Positions 48,451 to 56,721 of a stretch of 64,000 nt of DNA are shown piece after piece (the first letter of the stretch is position 1; every line of letters starts with the position of its first letter). The translations under genes were made by a program, and so were the position numbers. The notes below the pieces were generated by a model, which worked only from the letters and a program-made list of their open reading frames with translations, did not search any database and was not told where the DNA came from. This DNA is from Anaerolineales bacterium. GTDB lineage: Bacteria; Chloroflexota; Anaerolineae; Anaerolineales; Villigracilaceae. The stretch spans positions 62,001-126,000 of the forward strand of contig JACKAW010000003.1 in NCBI GenBank assembly GCA_020634885.1. Reading direction: 5' to 3'.

Positions 48451-48495
48451 AAAAAGACAGCGGATGGAAAAATTTCTCCATCCGCTGTCTTTTTT
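48451..48495 (-). terminator. Intrinsic terminator
   Basis: AAAAAGACAGCGGATGGA / TCCATCCGCTGTCTTTTT arms; ends the small membrane protein gene on the minus strand, before the kinase promoter region. Confidence 0.95.
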
Positions 48496-48501
48496 TGCAT
48501 T

Positions 48502-49026
48502 TTATGGCTGGTAATCCACCGTCACACTGGTAATGCCGTTCTCCGGCGTAAATGTGAGTGGAATGGCAGTAAACGTACCATCACCGCAGTCCACGTTCCA
48601 TTCTTCGCGCCACGGTCCGCCATTAGAGGGCTCGGTTAATACGGTAATGGTTGTGCCTGCCGCATTCGGAGCAGTGCAGCCAGACATCATCCCAACCAAC
48701 TGAACAGATGCCCATGCCACCAAACGGGTTTCATCATCTGCAAGCCCGCCACTGGGGACATCGCCGCTGTAATCAAAGGACGGAACATCCCCAGGGTTAT
48801 TTGGGTCAGACGGGTTAAAAGGCACATCTGTGGGAATTTCAGGAATTTCAAAATCCTGAAATTCCTCAATTGCCTGTTGAGCCGCAACGTAGGTCTGATA
48901 GCCATAATAACCACCTACACCCGTTACAACACAACAACAGCATAGAACTACAGCCACTACAACACCAATGATCACATTTCGATTATTCTTTGGTTCCGCC
49001 GATGACGGAACAGGGTTTGTTTCCAT
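48502..49026 (-). CDS. Small membrane-anchored protein with a cysteine cluster
   Basis: 174 aa: a polar N-terminus, one membrane helix (about 19-45) containing a CCCC run, an acidic Pro/Asp-rich linker and a C-terminal exterior domain with two cysteines (SGCTAPN, NVDCGDG) that may form a disulfide. The juxtamembrane cysteines might be acylated. I do not recognise the family. GGAG sits before the ATG. It has its own terminator and lies between pgk and the kinase gene on the same strand, but no shared function is evident. Confidence 0.7.
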   Translation of the reverse strand: METNPVPSSAEPKNNRNVIIGVVVAVVLCCCCVVTGVGGYYGYQTYVAAQQAIEEFQDFEIPEIPTDVPFNPSDPNNPGDVPSFDYSGDVPSGGLADDETRLVAWASVQLVGMMSGCTAPNAAGTTITVLTEPSNGGPWREEWNVDCGDGTFTAIPLTFTPENGITSVTVDYQP

Positions 49027-49115
49027 TCCTTACTCTCCTATAAAATTGATAGACGCATTATACAGAAGTACCCTAAAAACACCTCTGCCACCTTTGTACT
49101 ATCACGGTAAAAAAA

Positions 49116-49139
49116 CAGGGCGCTGTTTCCAGCGCCCTG
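49116..49139 (-). terminator. pgk terminator
   Basis: Perfect CAGGGCGCTG / CAGCGCCCTG arms, with a T-run on the minus strand after the pgk stop. Confidence 0.95.
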
Positions 49140-49156
49140 ACACAGTAGAGTAATTC

Positions 49157-50329
49157 TTATTTATCGTTCAACGCCGCCACACCGGGCAACTCTTTGCCTT
49201 CGAGGAATTCAAGCGATGCGCCGCCGCCCGTGGAGACGTGCGTCATCTGTTTGGCAACGCCTGCTTTCTTGACTGCACTGGCAGAGTCACCGCCGCCGAT
49301 CACAGTGACAGCGTTGGATTCAGCCATCATCTTCGCAAGGGCGAATGTACCTTCAGCGAACTTTGGCATTTCGAAGACGCCCACGGGTCCATTCCAAACG
49401 ATGAGCTTGGCTCCGTCTAAGGTGGCTTTGTACAAGCGGACAGTTTCCGGTCCGACATCCAACATGCGCCAACCTTCGGGGATGGCATCCACCGCAACGG
49501 TTTGGGTATTGGCTTCGGCGTCGAATTTATCGGCGATCACTGCATCCACTGGCAGGACGAGTTTATCGCCCAGTTTGGCAAGCAGGGTTTTGGCGGTTTC
49601 CAGCGCTTCGGCTTCAACGAGGCTGTCTTGCATGTTCAGTCCCTTTGCCGCAAGGAAGGTATTCGCCATGCCGCCGCCGATGATGAGTTTGTCGCATTTG
49701 GCGGCGAGGGTTTCAACGACCAAAATCTTGTCGCTGATCTTTGCGCCGCCGAGGATGGCAATGTAGGGATGTTCGGGGTTGGCTACGGCTTTGCCGAGGT
49801 ATTCGAGTTCCTGCTCCATCAAAAAGCCAGAGACTGCGGGCAAAAAGCGGGCAATGCCTTCGGTGGAAGAGTGAGCACGGTGAGCAGAGCCAAAGGCATC
49901 ATTGACGTACACATCGGCAAGGGCTGCCATTTGTTTGGCGAGATCGAGGTCGTTCTTCTCTTCGCCTTTATGGAAGCGCGTGTTTTCGAGCATGACTACA
50001 TCGCCAGGTTTAAGCGACTTGGCAATCGCTTCCACCTCTGCACCTACACAATCGGGCGCCATGATGACGGGGCGATTAATCAGTGTAGATAAAACTTCGG
50101 AAGCGGCACGCAGGCTGAATTCGGGGTCTGCGCCGCCTTTGGGTCGCCCTAAGTGGCTGGCAAGCAGCAGCGAGGCTCCCTGATCCAAAACATATTGAAT
50201 AGTGGGCAGGGCGGCTTTGATGCGTTTGTCATCGGTCACTTTGCCTTCTGCCATGGGGACGTTGAAATCAACGCGCATGAAAACGCGCTTGCCTTTGAGG
50301 TCTAGGTCTTTTACAGTTTTTTTGTTCAT
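49157..50329 (-). CDS. pgk: Phosphoglycerate kinase
   Basis: Pgk transfers phosphate from 1,3-bisphosphoglycerate to ADP. RVDFNVPMAEGKVTDDKRI, LASHLGRPKG, the AHRAHSSTEGI region, GGAKISDKI, the nucleotide-site VWNGPVGVFE and GGGDSASAV are all present in a 390-aa protein. It is encoded 48 bp downstream of gap on the same strand, with a perfect hairpin in the spacer that could modulate the ratio of the two messages. This is the usual gap-pgk order. Confidence 0.97.
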   Translation of the reverse strand: MNKKTVKDLDLKGKRVFMRVDFNVPMAEGKVTDDKRIKAALPTIQYVLDQGASLLLASHLGRPKGGADPEFSLRAASEVLSTLINRPVIMAPDCVGAEVEAIAKSLKPGDVVMLENTRFHKGEEKNDLDLAKQMAALADVYVNDAFGSAHRAHSSTEGIARFLPAVSGFLMEQELEYLGKAVANPEHPYIAILGGAKISDKILVVETLAAKCDKLIIGGGMANTFLAAKGLNMQDSLVEAEALETAKTLLAKLGDKLVLPVDAVIADKFDAEANTQTVAVDAIPEGWRMLDVGPETVRLYKATLDGAKLIVWNGPVGVFEMPKFAEGTFALAKMMAESNAVTVIGGGDSASAVKKAGVAKQMTHVSTGGGASLEFLEGKELPGVAALNDK

Positions 50330-50344
50330 GTTTCCACCAAAAAT

Positions 50345-50371
50345 GTAGGGGCGAGGTAACCTCGCCCCTAC
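50345..50371. repeat. Perfect hairpin between gap and pgk
   Basis: GTAGGGGCGAGG / CCTCGCCCCTAC (12 bp) with a TAA loop and no T-run. It is better read as an intercistronic stability or processing element than as a terminator. It shares GTAGGGGCGA with the inverted repeat at 30756. Confidence 0.8.
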
Positions 50372-50377
50372 GGAATG

Positions 50378-51433
50378 TTACAGGGATTTTGCCATCAATG
50401 CGGCGAGGTCAGCGGTGCGGCAGGAATAGCCCCATTCGTTATCGTACCAGGTGACGACTTTGACAAAGTTGCTTTTTTCTTTGCCGAGGACCATGGTGAA
50501 TTGCAGGTCCACAGATGAGGAGTGCGGGTCACCCTTGTAGTCGATGGAGACGAGGGGTTCATCGACGGCTTGCATAACGCCTTTGTTGCGGGGCTGTTTG
50601 GCGGCATCGCGGAAGGCTTGGCGCAGTTCTTCGGTGGTGGTTTCTTTTTCGAGTTCGGCGGTGAAATCAACCACAGAGACGGTGCTGGTCGGTACACGCA
50701 GGGCGTAGCCGTCGAATCTGCCTTTGAGGTCAGGAATGACGAGTGAGACTGCTTTGGCGGCGCCGGTGGTGGTGGGGATGATGCTCATGGCGGCGGCGCG
50801 GGCGCGGCGCAGGTCGGAGTGCGGCATGTCTAAAATTTTCTGGTCGTTGGTGTACGCGTGGACAGTGGTCATGAATCCGCGTTTGATGCTGTAGAGGTCA
50901 TGCACGACCTTGGCGGCAGGTGCCAGACAGTTGGTGGTGCAGGACGCATTGGAAACGACATGATGGTTCTTGGGGTCATATTTTTCTTCGTTGACGCCCA
51001 TTACGATGGTGAGGTCTTCACCTTCGGCAGGCGCCGAGATGATGACTTTCTTTGCGCCGCCCTTGATGTGGCTGGAAGCGCCTTTGACGGTCTTGCCTTT
51101 TTTGTTTACGCCATCTTCTTTGATGGTGAACAAGCCGGTGGATTCGATCACAATATCCACCCCTTGATCGCCCCAGGGAATAGCGGAGGGGTCGGTCTCT
51201 TTGAAGACTTTGACCTTCTTGCCGTCAATGATGAGCGCGTCTTCGGCAACTTCCACGGTGCCGTTGTAGCGCCCGTAGTTGGTGTCATATTTGAGCAAGT
51301 GCGCCATGGTCTTCATGTCGCCGATGTCATTAAACGCGACGACTTCCAACTCGTTAGGGTAGCGGTCACGGATCGCCTTCAAAACCTGGCGACCGATACG
51401 ACCAAATCCGTTAATGCCTACTTTAATTGTCAT
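50378..51433 (-). CDS. gap: Glyceraldehyde-3-phosphate dehydrogenase
   Basis: Phosphorylating GAPDH of 351 aa. NAD motif INGFGRIGRQVL at the N-terminus, catalytic Cys in SNASCTTNCLAP, catalytic His region in VHAYTNDQ, substrate site RRARAAAMSIIPTTTGAA and YDNEWGYSCR near the end. The Asp in AFNDIGD favours NAD over NADP. It carries a short extra stretch (KKGKTVKGASSHIKGG) before the SAPAEGED turn. The start at 51433 has GGAGG upstream; the reading from 51448 is rejected. First gene of the gap-pgk pair. Confidence 0.97.
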   Translation of the reverse strand: MTIKVGINGFGRIGRQVLKAIRDRYPNELEVVAFNDIGDMKTMAHLLKYDTNYGRYNGTVEVAEDALIIDGKKVKVFKETDPSAIPWGDQGVDIVIESTGLFTIKEDGVNKKGKTVKGASSHIKGGAKKVIISAPAEGEDLTIVMGVNEEKYDPKNHHVVSNASCTTNCLAPAAKVVHDLYSIKRGFMTTVHAYTNDQKILDMPHSDLRRARAAAMSIIPTTTGAAKAVSLVIPDLKGRFDGYALRVPTSTVSVVDFTAELEKETTTEELRQAFRDAAKQPRNKGVMQAVDEPLVSIDYKGDPHSSSVDLQFTMVLGKEKSNFVKVVTWYDNEWGYSCRTADLAALMAKSL

Positions 51434-51594
51434 GGGAAAATCCTCCAAATAATATTTGTTTCAGGGAACACGCAAAGTGCGGTCACTGGTATGGTCTATT
51501 CATACGCACTCATTTTACTGCTTTTGTGAAGAACTGTGAAATCTCGTCTGTCTATGATTATTGTGACGAATGTAATCGATTACTTTGCTTTAAT

Positions 51595-52914
51595 TCAGAC
51601 TAAGGGACCTGTTCGCTCCTCAAATAAATCCATAATTGCTTGCGCCAGTTTGGCAGAGTCGTGCCGCCAGGGATGAGCGTCATCCACAAGGTCTGTGGCG
51701 TAGGTTCGATCATCTGCAAGTGTGCGTTCGTCGACTTTCACCCAAACAGAAGTGGAGTTAAGCTGTCCAGTGTAATTATTATTGCACAAGAGCACGTCAA
51801 AAATATCATCCCCCACATGCCCCTCCAAAGCGCGGACATGGTCGTATGTGGAGAAGGTGTCGGTTTCGCCATCTTGAGTGGCAATATTACAAACATAAAT
51901 CTTGAGCGCATGGCTTGCCCGCAGGCTGGCGAGTAAATCGTTAACCAGTAAATTTGGCAGGAGACTGGTATACAAACTGCCGGGTCCAATTACGATGACA
52001 TCTGCATTTAGTAAAGCTTTTATAACCGGGGGGAATGCTGGAGCGGAATCTGGTTCAAGCCAAACGCGGCGGACTTTGCCTGCCATGGCGGGAATTTTGC
52101 TCTCGCCTTCGACGCGAACCTCATTCAGGGTGTGCGGTAATTCCATGCTTGCCACCAGTTTGACATCGTGCAGGGTAGAAGGAAGGACGCGCCCATTGAC
52201 TGAAAGTACCCGTCCAGATTCGGCTACTGCGCTTTCAAAACTGCCGGTCAGGTCAGCAAGGGCGGTGATAAAAAGATTGCCAAATGAGTGTCCTTCCAAA
52301 TCTGAAGAACCACTGAAGCGGTATTGAAATAACTGAGTCAGCATGGCTTCGTCGTTGGAGAGTGCGGCAAGGCAGTTGCGAATATCGCCCGGCGGCAGGA
52401 TACCAAAGCTCTCACGCAGTTTGCCAGAAGACCCGCCATCATCAGCCACAGTGACAACCGCTGTAAGATTGCGAGTGTGAGATTTCAACCCGCGCAGCAG
52501 CGTGGAAAGCCCATGCCCCCCACCAATGGCAACCAGGTTGGGTCCACGGTCGCGGCGGTGATACTCTACCAGCGTGGAAAAAATATCGGAGTCAGGACGC
52601 AGGAACGGGCGCAGTAAAGAGCGATTGAGTTTGTACATTCCATAAAAAATGGCAGAGAGTCCCATTCCGCCAAAGATGAGAGCGCGTAAAAGTCGCGGTA
52701 AAAACCGGAGGGAGGCGTAGGAGAGGAAAGTGAGAAATAACGGGTCGTTGGAGTCTGTGCGGTAGATATCGAGCAAGACCACGGCAATCCCCAACCCGAG
52801 CAGGGTAACGCCGCTCATGATAAGGAATAGCCATCGTTTTATTTTTAATCCTGGGCGCAGCCAACGTGGAATTTCTCGCAAGACAGCCCAAAGCCGAGCT
52901 AGGAAGTATTTCAT
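51595..52914 (-). CDS. yvcK: YvcK-like gluconeogenesis factor (CofD-related) with N-terminal membrane helices
   Basis: The C-terminal 300 residues match the YvcK/YbhK family: LVAIGGGHGLSTLLRGLK, TVADDGGSSGKLR, GDIRNCLAALS, GPGSLYTSLLPNLLV and NIATQDGETD. YvcK binds UDP-GlcNAc and is needed for growth on gluconeogenic carbon sources and for cell shape. An N-terminal region with two membrane helices (LFLIMSGVTLLGLGIAVVLL and FLPRLLRALIFGGMGLSAIF) places it at the membrane. I chose the ATG at 52914, which lies 7 nt after a TATTAT box; extension to 53031 adds unlike sequence. YvcK proteins are PknB/PrkC substrates elsewhere, and a PknB-type kinase is encoded 4 kb away. Confidence 0.92.
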   Translation of the reverse strand: MKYFLARLWAVLREIPRWLRPGLKIKRWLFLIMSGVTLLGLGIAVVLLDIYRTDSNDPLFLTFLSYASLRFLPRLLRALIFGGMGLSAIFYGMYKLNRSLLRPFLRPDSDIFSTLVEYHRRDRGPNLVAIGGGHGLSTLLRGLKSHTRNLTAVVTVADDGGSSGKLRESFGILPPGDIRNCLAALSNDEAMLTQLFQYRFSGSSDLEGHSFGNLFITALADLTGSFESAVAESGRVLSVNGRVLPSTLHDVKLVASMELPHTLNEVRVEGESKIPAMAGKVRRVWLEPDSAPAFPPVIKALLNADVIVIGPGSLYTSLLPNLLVNDLLASLRASHALKIYVCNIATQDGETDTFSTYDHVRALEGHVGDDIFDVLLCNNNYTGQLNSTSVWVKVDERTLADDRTYATDLVDDAHPWRHDSAKLAQAIMDLFEERTGPLV

Positions 52915-53253
52915 AAAATCGATAATAGCAGGGAAAAAATGCAAAGTCAAACCAGAAAGATGCCATCTTTTCAAAAAAGGCGTTACGGTATAATCGCCCA
53001 TGTAAATCGCTACTTTGCTGCCTATACGCAAAATTGATGGATATTTTTTATCAATAAATCACCCTCTTTACTGGCGTAATTAAATCATCTGAACGGGCTT
53101 TCTCTCTCCATCCGTTCAAAGAAAGTTTGAAATGCGTGTTTTTCATCCAATCCCCTAGTATTGGGTGATGATGCGGGACTGCCCGGTGTATAGGACTGGC
53201 AGTAATGAAACCTGGCAATTAATTCTTTCAACCACCAAGGAGCAAGTATAAGT
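52915..53253. other. 339-bp divergent intergenic region
   Basis: Between yvcK (minus) and the aminotransferase (plus). It holds a minus-strand TATTAT box next to yvcK, a plus-strand TATAAT at 52989-52994, a small TTGAT/ATCAA hairpin near 53030-53055, and AAGGAG before the aminotransferase ATG. No RNA gene or further ORF was recognised. Confidence 0.5.
52922..52927 (-). promoter_or_regulatory. -10 box of yvcK (leaderless start)
   Basis: TATTAT on the minus strand, 7 nt before the chosen ATG and without a ribosome site, in the same arrangement as mnmA, surE and the P450 gene. Confidence 0.45.
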
Positions 53254-54576
53254 ATGAGCAACATGAATCTTCCCGGACCAAAAGCAAAAGCCATGATCGA
53301 ACGGGATAACAAAGTGATCTCACCTTCGTACCCACGCGGGTATCCGTTTGTGATGGATCACGGCAAGGGCACCGAAGTGTGGGACGTGGATGGGAATCGC
53401 TTTTTGGATTTTATGGGAGGCATTGCAGTCGTATCAACGGGGTACTCACACCCGCAAGTCGTGAAAGCCATTCAAGAACAGGCTGAAAAGTTCGTTCATA
53501 TCTCCTCTGATTTCTATCACGAGAACTGGATCCGCCTTGGAGAAAAATTGAATGAGATCGCGCCTTTTGAAGAAGATGCGCTTTCATTTATGACCAACTC
53601 CGGCACCGAAGCCGTGGAAGCCGCCATTAAACTCGCACGGTATCACACCAAGCGTTCAAACTTCATTGGTTTTACCGGCGCGTTCCACGGGCGCACCATG
53701 GGCGCGGTGACCTTCACCGCCAGCAAGGCAAAATATCACAGCCGTTTCTATCCTTTGATGAACGGCGTAACCCATGCCCCCTACCCCAACCCCTACCGCC
53801 CCGTGCTGGAACGCCGCAAGGGTGAAGATTACGGTGAAGCGGTAGTCCGCTATATTGAGGATGATATTCTCACCCAAATATTGCCTGCAAACGATGTTGC
53901 CGGTATTTTGGTTGAAACCATTCAAGGCGAAGGCGGTTACATTGTCCCGCCCGATGGCTTTTACCCCGCCCTGCGCAAATTGTGCGACAAACACGGCATT
54001 CTCATGATCCTTGATGAAGTCCAATCGGGTATGGGGCGCACCGGCAAGTGGTGGGCAATTGAACACTTCGGAATCGAGCCCGATATCATTACCTCGGCAA
54101 AAGGCATAGCCTCTGGGATGCCCCTCGGTGCTTGTGTTGCCCGAAAATCAGTGATGGATTGGGAAGTCGGCACACACGGCAACACCTACGGAGGCAACCC
54201 CGTATCCTGCGCCGCCTCCTTGGCAACCATCGATCTGATCGAAAAGCAATATATGCAGAACGCAAAAGAGGTTGGCGAGTATGCCATTGAAGCCCTGCAA
54301 GAAATTCAGGCACGGCACCCCAGCATTGGCGATGTGCGCGGCAAAGGTTTGATGATCGGTGTGGAATTCGTAAAGGACCGCGAAACCAAAGAAGCCGCAA
54401 AAGAGTTAACAGAACGGGTGGTAGACCTTGGTTACGAAAAAGGCCTGCTCATGCTCTCCTGCGGACAAAGCGTCATCCGCATTGCGCCGCCGCTCTCCAT
54501 CAGCAAAGCTGAAATGGACGAAGGCTTGAAGATGTTCGAAGACGCCCTAACCCAGGCTGAAAAAGAAATGAACTAA
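53254..54576 (+). CDS. Class III aminotransferase (acetylornithine/4-aminobutyrate type)
   Basis: A PLP-dependent class III aminotransferase of 440 aa. FMTNSGTEAVEAAIKLAR binds the cofactor phosphate, GFTGAFHGRT is the ring-stacking region, and LDEVQSGMGRTG and the PLP-lysine motif ITSAKGIASGMPLGA follow in order. The pattern fits GABA, ornithine or lysine-type amine donors; the exact substrate is not decidable. It has an AAGGAG ribosome site. It precedes thiolase and 3-hydroxyacyl-CoA dehydrogenase genes, each with its own signals, so any pathway link (for example amino acid fermentation to acyl-CoAs) is tentative. Confidence 0.93.
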   Translation: MSNMNLPGPKAKAMIERDNKVISPSYPRGYPFVMDHGKGTEVWDVDGNRFLDFMGGIAVVSTGYSHPQVVKAIQEQAEKFVHISSDFYHENWIRLGEKLNEIAPFEEDALSFMTNSGTEAVEAAIKLARYHTKRSNFIGFTGAFHGRTMGAVTFTASKAKYHSRFYPLMNGVTHAPYPNPYRPVLERRKGEDYGEAVVRYIEDDILTQILPANDVAGILVETIQGEGGYIVPPDGFYPALRKLCDKHGILMILDEVQSGMGRTGKWWAIEHFGIEPDIITSAKGIASGMPLGACVARKSVMDWEVGTHGNTYGGNPVSCAASLATIDLIEKQYMQNAKEVGEYAIEALQEIQARHPSIGDVRGKGLMIGVEFVKDRETKEAAKELTERVVDLGYEKGLLMLSCGQSVIRIAPPLSISKAEMDEGLKMFEDALTQAEKEMN

Positions 54577-54585
54577 GGCACGTCC

Positions 54586-54615
54586 AACGACCTTCGAGTG
54601 AAATCGAGGGTCGTT
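54586..54615 (+). terminator. Probable intrinsic terminator
   Basis: AACGACC-TTCGA / TCGAG-GGTCGTT arms with a short T stretch, between the aminotransferase and thiolase genes. Confidence 0.65.
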
Positions 54616-54656
54616 TATATTCACCATTCATCAGAACCCAAAAACAGGAGAATGTG

Positions 54657-55859
54657 ATGAACAAAGAAAACGAAGCCGTAATCCTTAGCGCTGTTCGCAC
54701 CCCTATCGGAAAATTTCAAGGCGCGTTGAGCAGCATCCCTGCCACAACCCTTGGGGCGGTTGCTGTCCGTGCCGCAGTGGAACGGGCAGGAATTGACCCA
54801 GCAGAGATCGAAGAAGTGTTCATGGGAAATGTGGTACAGGCTGGCAACGGGCAAGCGCCTGCGCGTCAATCTGGACTTTTTGGCGGGGTACCTGCTTCGG
54901 TGAGCGCGACTACGCTGAATAAGGTTTGCGGCTCCGGTTTGAAGGCGGCAATGTTATCGGCGCAAGCCGTCCGCGCAGGAGATGGCGACCTGTTCATTGC
55001 AGGCGGGTTTGAATCCATGAGCCGCGCCCCGTACCTCGTCAGCGGACGCATGGGCGAGTTGAAATTCGGCAACTCGCAAATGACCGACGCCCTGCTCAAT
55101 GATGGTCTATGGGATCCGTTTGAAAATTGGGGCATGGGCAACGCCGCCGAATTCATAGCAGATGAATATGAAGTGACCCGTGAGGCGATGGATCAATTTG
55201 CTTTTGAAAGCCACCAGAAAGCCGTCGCCGCACAGGAAGCGGGAAAGTTTAAGGCAGAGATCGTGCCCGTGGAAGTGCCCGGAAGGAAGGGACAGGTCAC
55301 GGTCGTGGATCAGGATGAAGGTCCAAGAAAAGAGACGACGCTGGAAGCGTTATCTAAATTGAAGCCCGTGTTCAAAGCCGATGGCAAAGTGACGGCGGGC
55401 AACGCCTCATCCATGAACGATGGCGCTTCAGCGGTTGTGATCGCATCACGCGCGTATGCTGAAAAGAAGGGACTAAAGCCCCTGGCACGGATCGTGGGTT
55501 ACGCACAGGCAGCCGTGGAGCCAAAATATCTTTTTGCCGCCCCCGCTCAAGCCATGCCGAAACTTTTGAAGAAAGTCAGTTGGACGCTCAACGATGTGGA
55601 TTTGATCGAGTTGAACGAAGCCTTCGCCGCGCAGGTATTGGCTGACGGTTACGCTCTCGCCAACGACGGCTGGGACTGGAACAAGGTCAACGTGAACGGC
55701 GGTGCAATTGCGCTTGGTCACCCATTGGGCGCGAGCGGCGCCCGCGTGCTAACGACCCTGATCTACGCCCTAAAAGACCGGGGACTGAAACGGGGTATTG
55801 CATCTCTGTGCCTTGGCGGCGGTGAAGCCGTGGCAATGGCTGTGGAAATGGAAAGTTAG
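54657..55859 (+). CDS. Acetyl-CoA C-acetyltransferase (thiolase)
   Basis: Full-length thiolase of 400 aa: nucleophile Cys in NKVCGSGLKA, the GGAIALGHPLGASGAR histidine motif and the second Cys in SLCLGGGEAVA. It condenses two acetyl-CoA or cleaves acetoacetyl-CoA in the cytoplasm. The ATG at 54657 has AGGAG 6 nt upstream, better than the GTG one codon before. A 3-hydroxybutyryl-CoA dehydrogenase gene follows 860 bp later, after two small genes, so short-chain acyl-CoA metabolism is the likely role. Confidence 0.95.
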   Translation: MNKENEAVILSAVRTPIGKFQGALSSIPATTLGAVAVRAAVERAGIDPAEIEEVFMGNVVQAGNGQAPARQSGLFGGVPASVSATTLNKVCGSGLKAAMLSAQAVRAGDGDLFIAGGFESMSRAPYLVSGRMGELKFGNSQMTDALLNDGLWDPFENWGMGNAAEFIADEYEVTREAMDQFAFESHQKAVAAQEAGKFKAEIVPVEVPGRKGQVTVVDQDEGPRKETTLEALSKLKPVFKADGKVTAGNASSMNDGASAVVIASRAYAEKKGLKPLARIVGYAQAAVEPKYLFAAPAQAMPKLLKKVSWTLNDVDLIELNEAFAAQVLADGYALANDGWDWNKVNVNGGAIALGHPLGASGARVLTTLIYALKDRGLKRGIASLCLGGGEAVAMAVEMES

Positions 55860-55875
55860 AAATTGGAGATTGAGC

Positions 55876-56364
55876 ATGGATACCAAAGAACGCAATGAAA
55901 AGATCGAATTGTATGGACGCGGATTTGACCTGCTGAAAGCGGCGCTTGCAGAAGTGCCCGCCGATGCGATGAAGTTTAAGCCGGAGCCAAAAGAGTGGAG
56001 CGTGCATGAGATCATCATCCACATTGCGGACAGTGAAACGAATTCTGCCCTGCGTGCGCGAAAATTGATCGTCGAGTCGGGTGGTCTGTTGATGGCGTAC
56101 GACCAGGATGCATGGGCAAACGAGTTGAACTACCATGCACAAAGCGTTGAAGATGCACTCGAAGCCACACGCATCGCCAGAAAAACGACCTACGAGCTAT
56201 TGAAAACCGTTTCGGAAGAAGTGTTCAATACGCATTGGCTTAAACACCCTGAGTTTGAAGACCCTTATACCTTTGATAAATGGATCAACATTTATTCAAG
56301 GCATATTCCCGGGCATATTGAGCAAATTCAAAATAATGTCAGGTTATGGAAAACTCAAAAGTAG
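55876..56364 (+). CDS. DinB-family putative metalloenzyme
   Basis: A 162-aa four-helix-bundle protein of the DinB/YfiT type. The metal-binding histidines can be placed in IIIHIADSE (about residue 44) and in HIPGHIEQI (about 147 and 151), the family arrangement. Members use bacillithiol or mycothiol as nucleophile or have unknown roles. The ATG at 55876 has GGAGATTGA ahead of it and starts 16 bp after the thiolase stop, so co-transcription is likely. Its stop overlaps the next small membrane gene by 19 bp. Substrate unknown. Confidence 0.85.
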   Translation: MDTKERNEKIELYGRGFDLLKAALAEVPADAMKFKPEPKEWSVHEIIIHIADSETNSALRARKLIVESGGLLMAYDQDAWANELNYHAQSVEDALEATRIARKTTYELLKTVSEEVFNTHWLKHPEFEDPYTFDKWINIYSRHIPGHIEQIQNNVRLWKTQK

Positions 56365-56711
56365 CCAAGCCGATTTGGCACATCGTCAGTGTCGTATTGG
56401 GCGGGCTGTCCATCTGGCCATATCCGATCGTGTGGGCGGCAAATGCGTTTCAACCTGAAAGCCTGCCCTCCTTTCTTGGCGCTGTATTAGGCATTGTCTT
56501 ATTTTTTATTGCGCCATGTAATGGAGTTCCGTTTGGTCTGGCGGGAATGATCGCAGGTATGGTCGGAGTAGTGCGGTCAAAGCCTATTTCAAAACGTAAT
56601 CTGGTGGTCGGGCTGGCGCTCTTTGGCATTCTGGTGAGTATTGCAGGGTGCGCGAGTAATATTTATTTCTTTTCCAATATGGTGCCGTGGAACAGCCTTC
56701 CACAAGAATAA
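56346..56711 (+). CDS. Small four-helix membrane protein
   Basis: 121 aa with about three to four hydrophobic helices and conserved-looking Pro/Gly turns (IWPYPIVWAAN, FFIAPCNGVPFGLAGMIAGMVGVV). The layout recalls DUF4190-like small membrane proteins but no motif proves this. Translation starts inside the DinB-family gene. SD sequence is weak, so coupling to the upstream gene is probable. A ribosome site for the following dehydrogenase lies just after its stop. Function unknown. Confidence 0.65.
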   Translation: MENSKVAKPIWHIVSVVLGGLSIWPYPIVWAANAFQPESLPSFLGAVLGIVLFFIAPCNGVPFGLAGMIAGMVGVVRSKPISKRNLVVGLALFGILVSIAGCASNIYFFSNMVPWNSLPQE

Positions 56712-56721
56712 AGGAGAAAAC

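Noticed and set aside
50345..50371. Terminator between gap and pgk
   Set aside because: The hairpin is strong but has no T-run on either side, and pgk lacks an obvious separate promoter.
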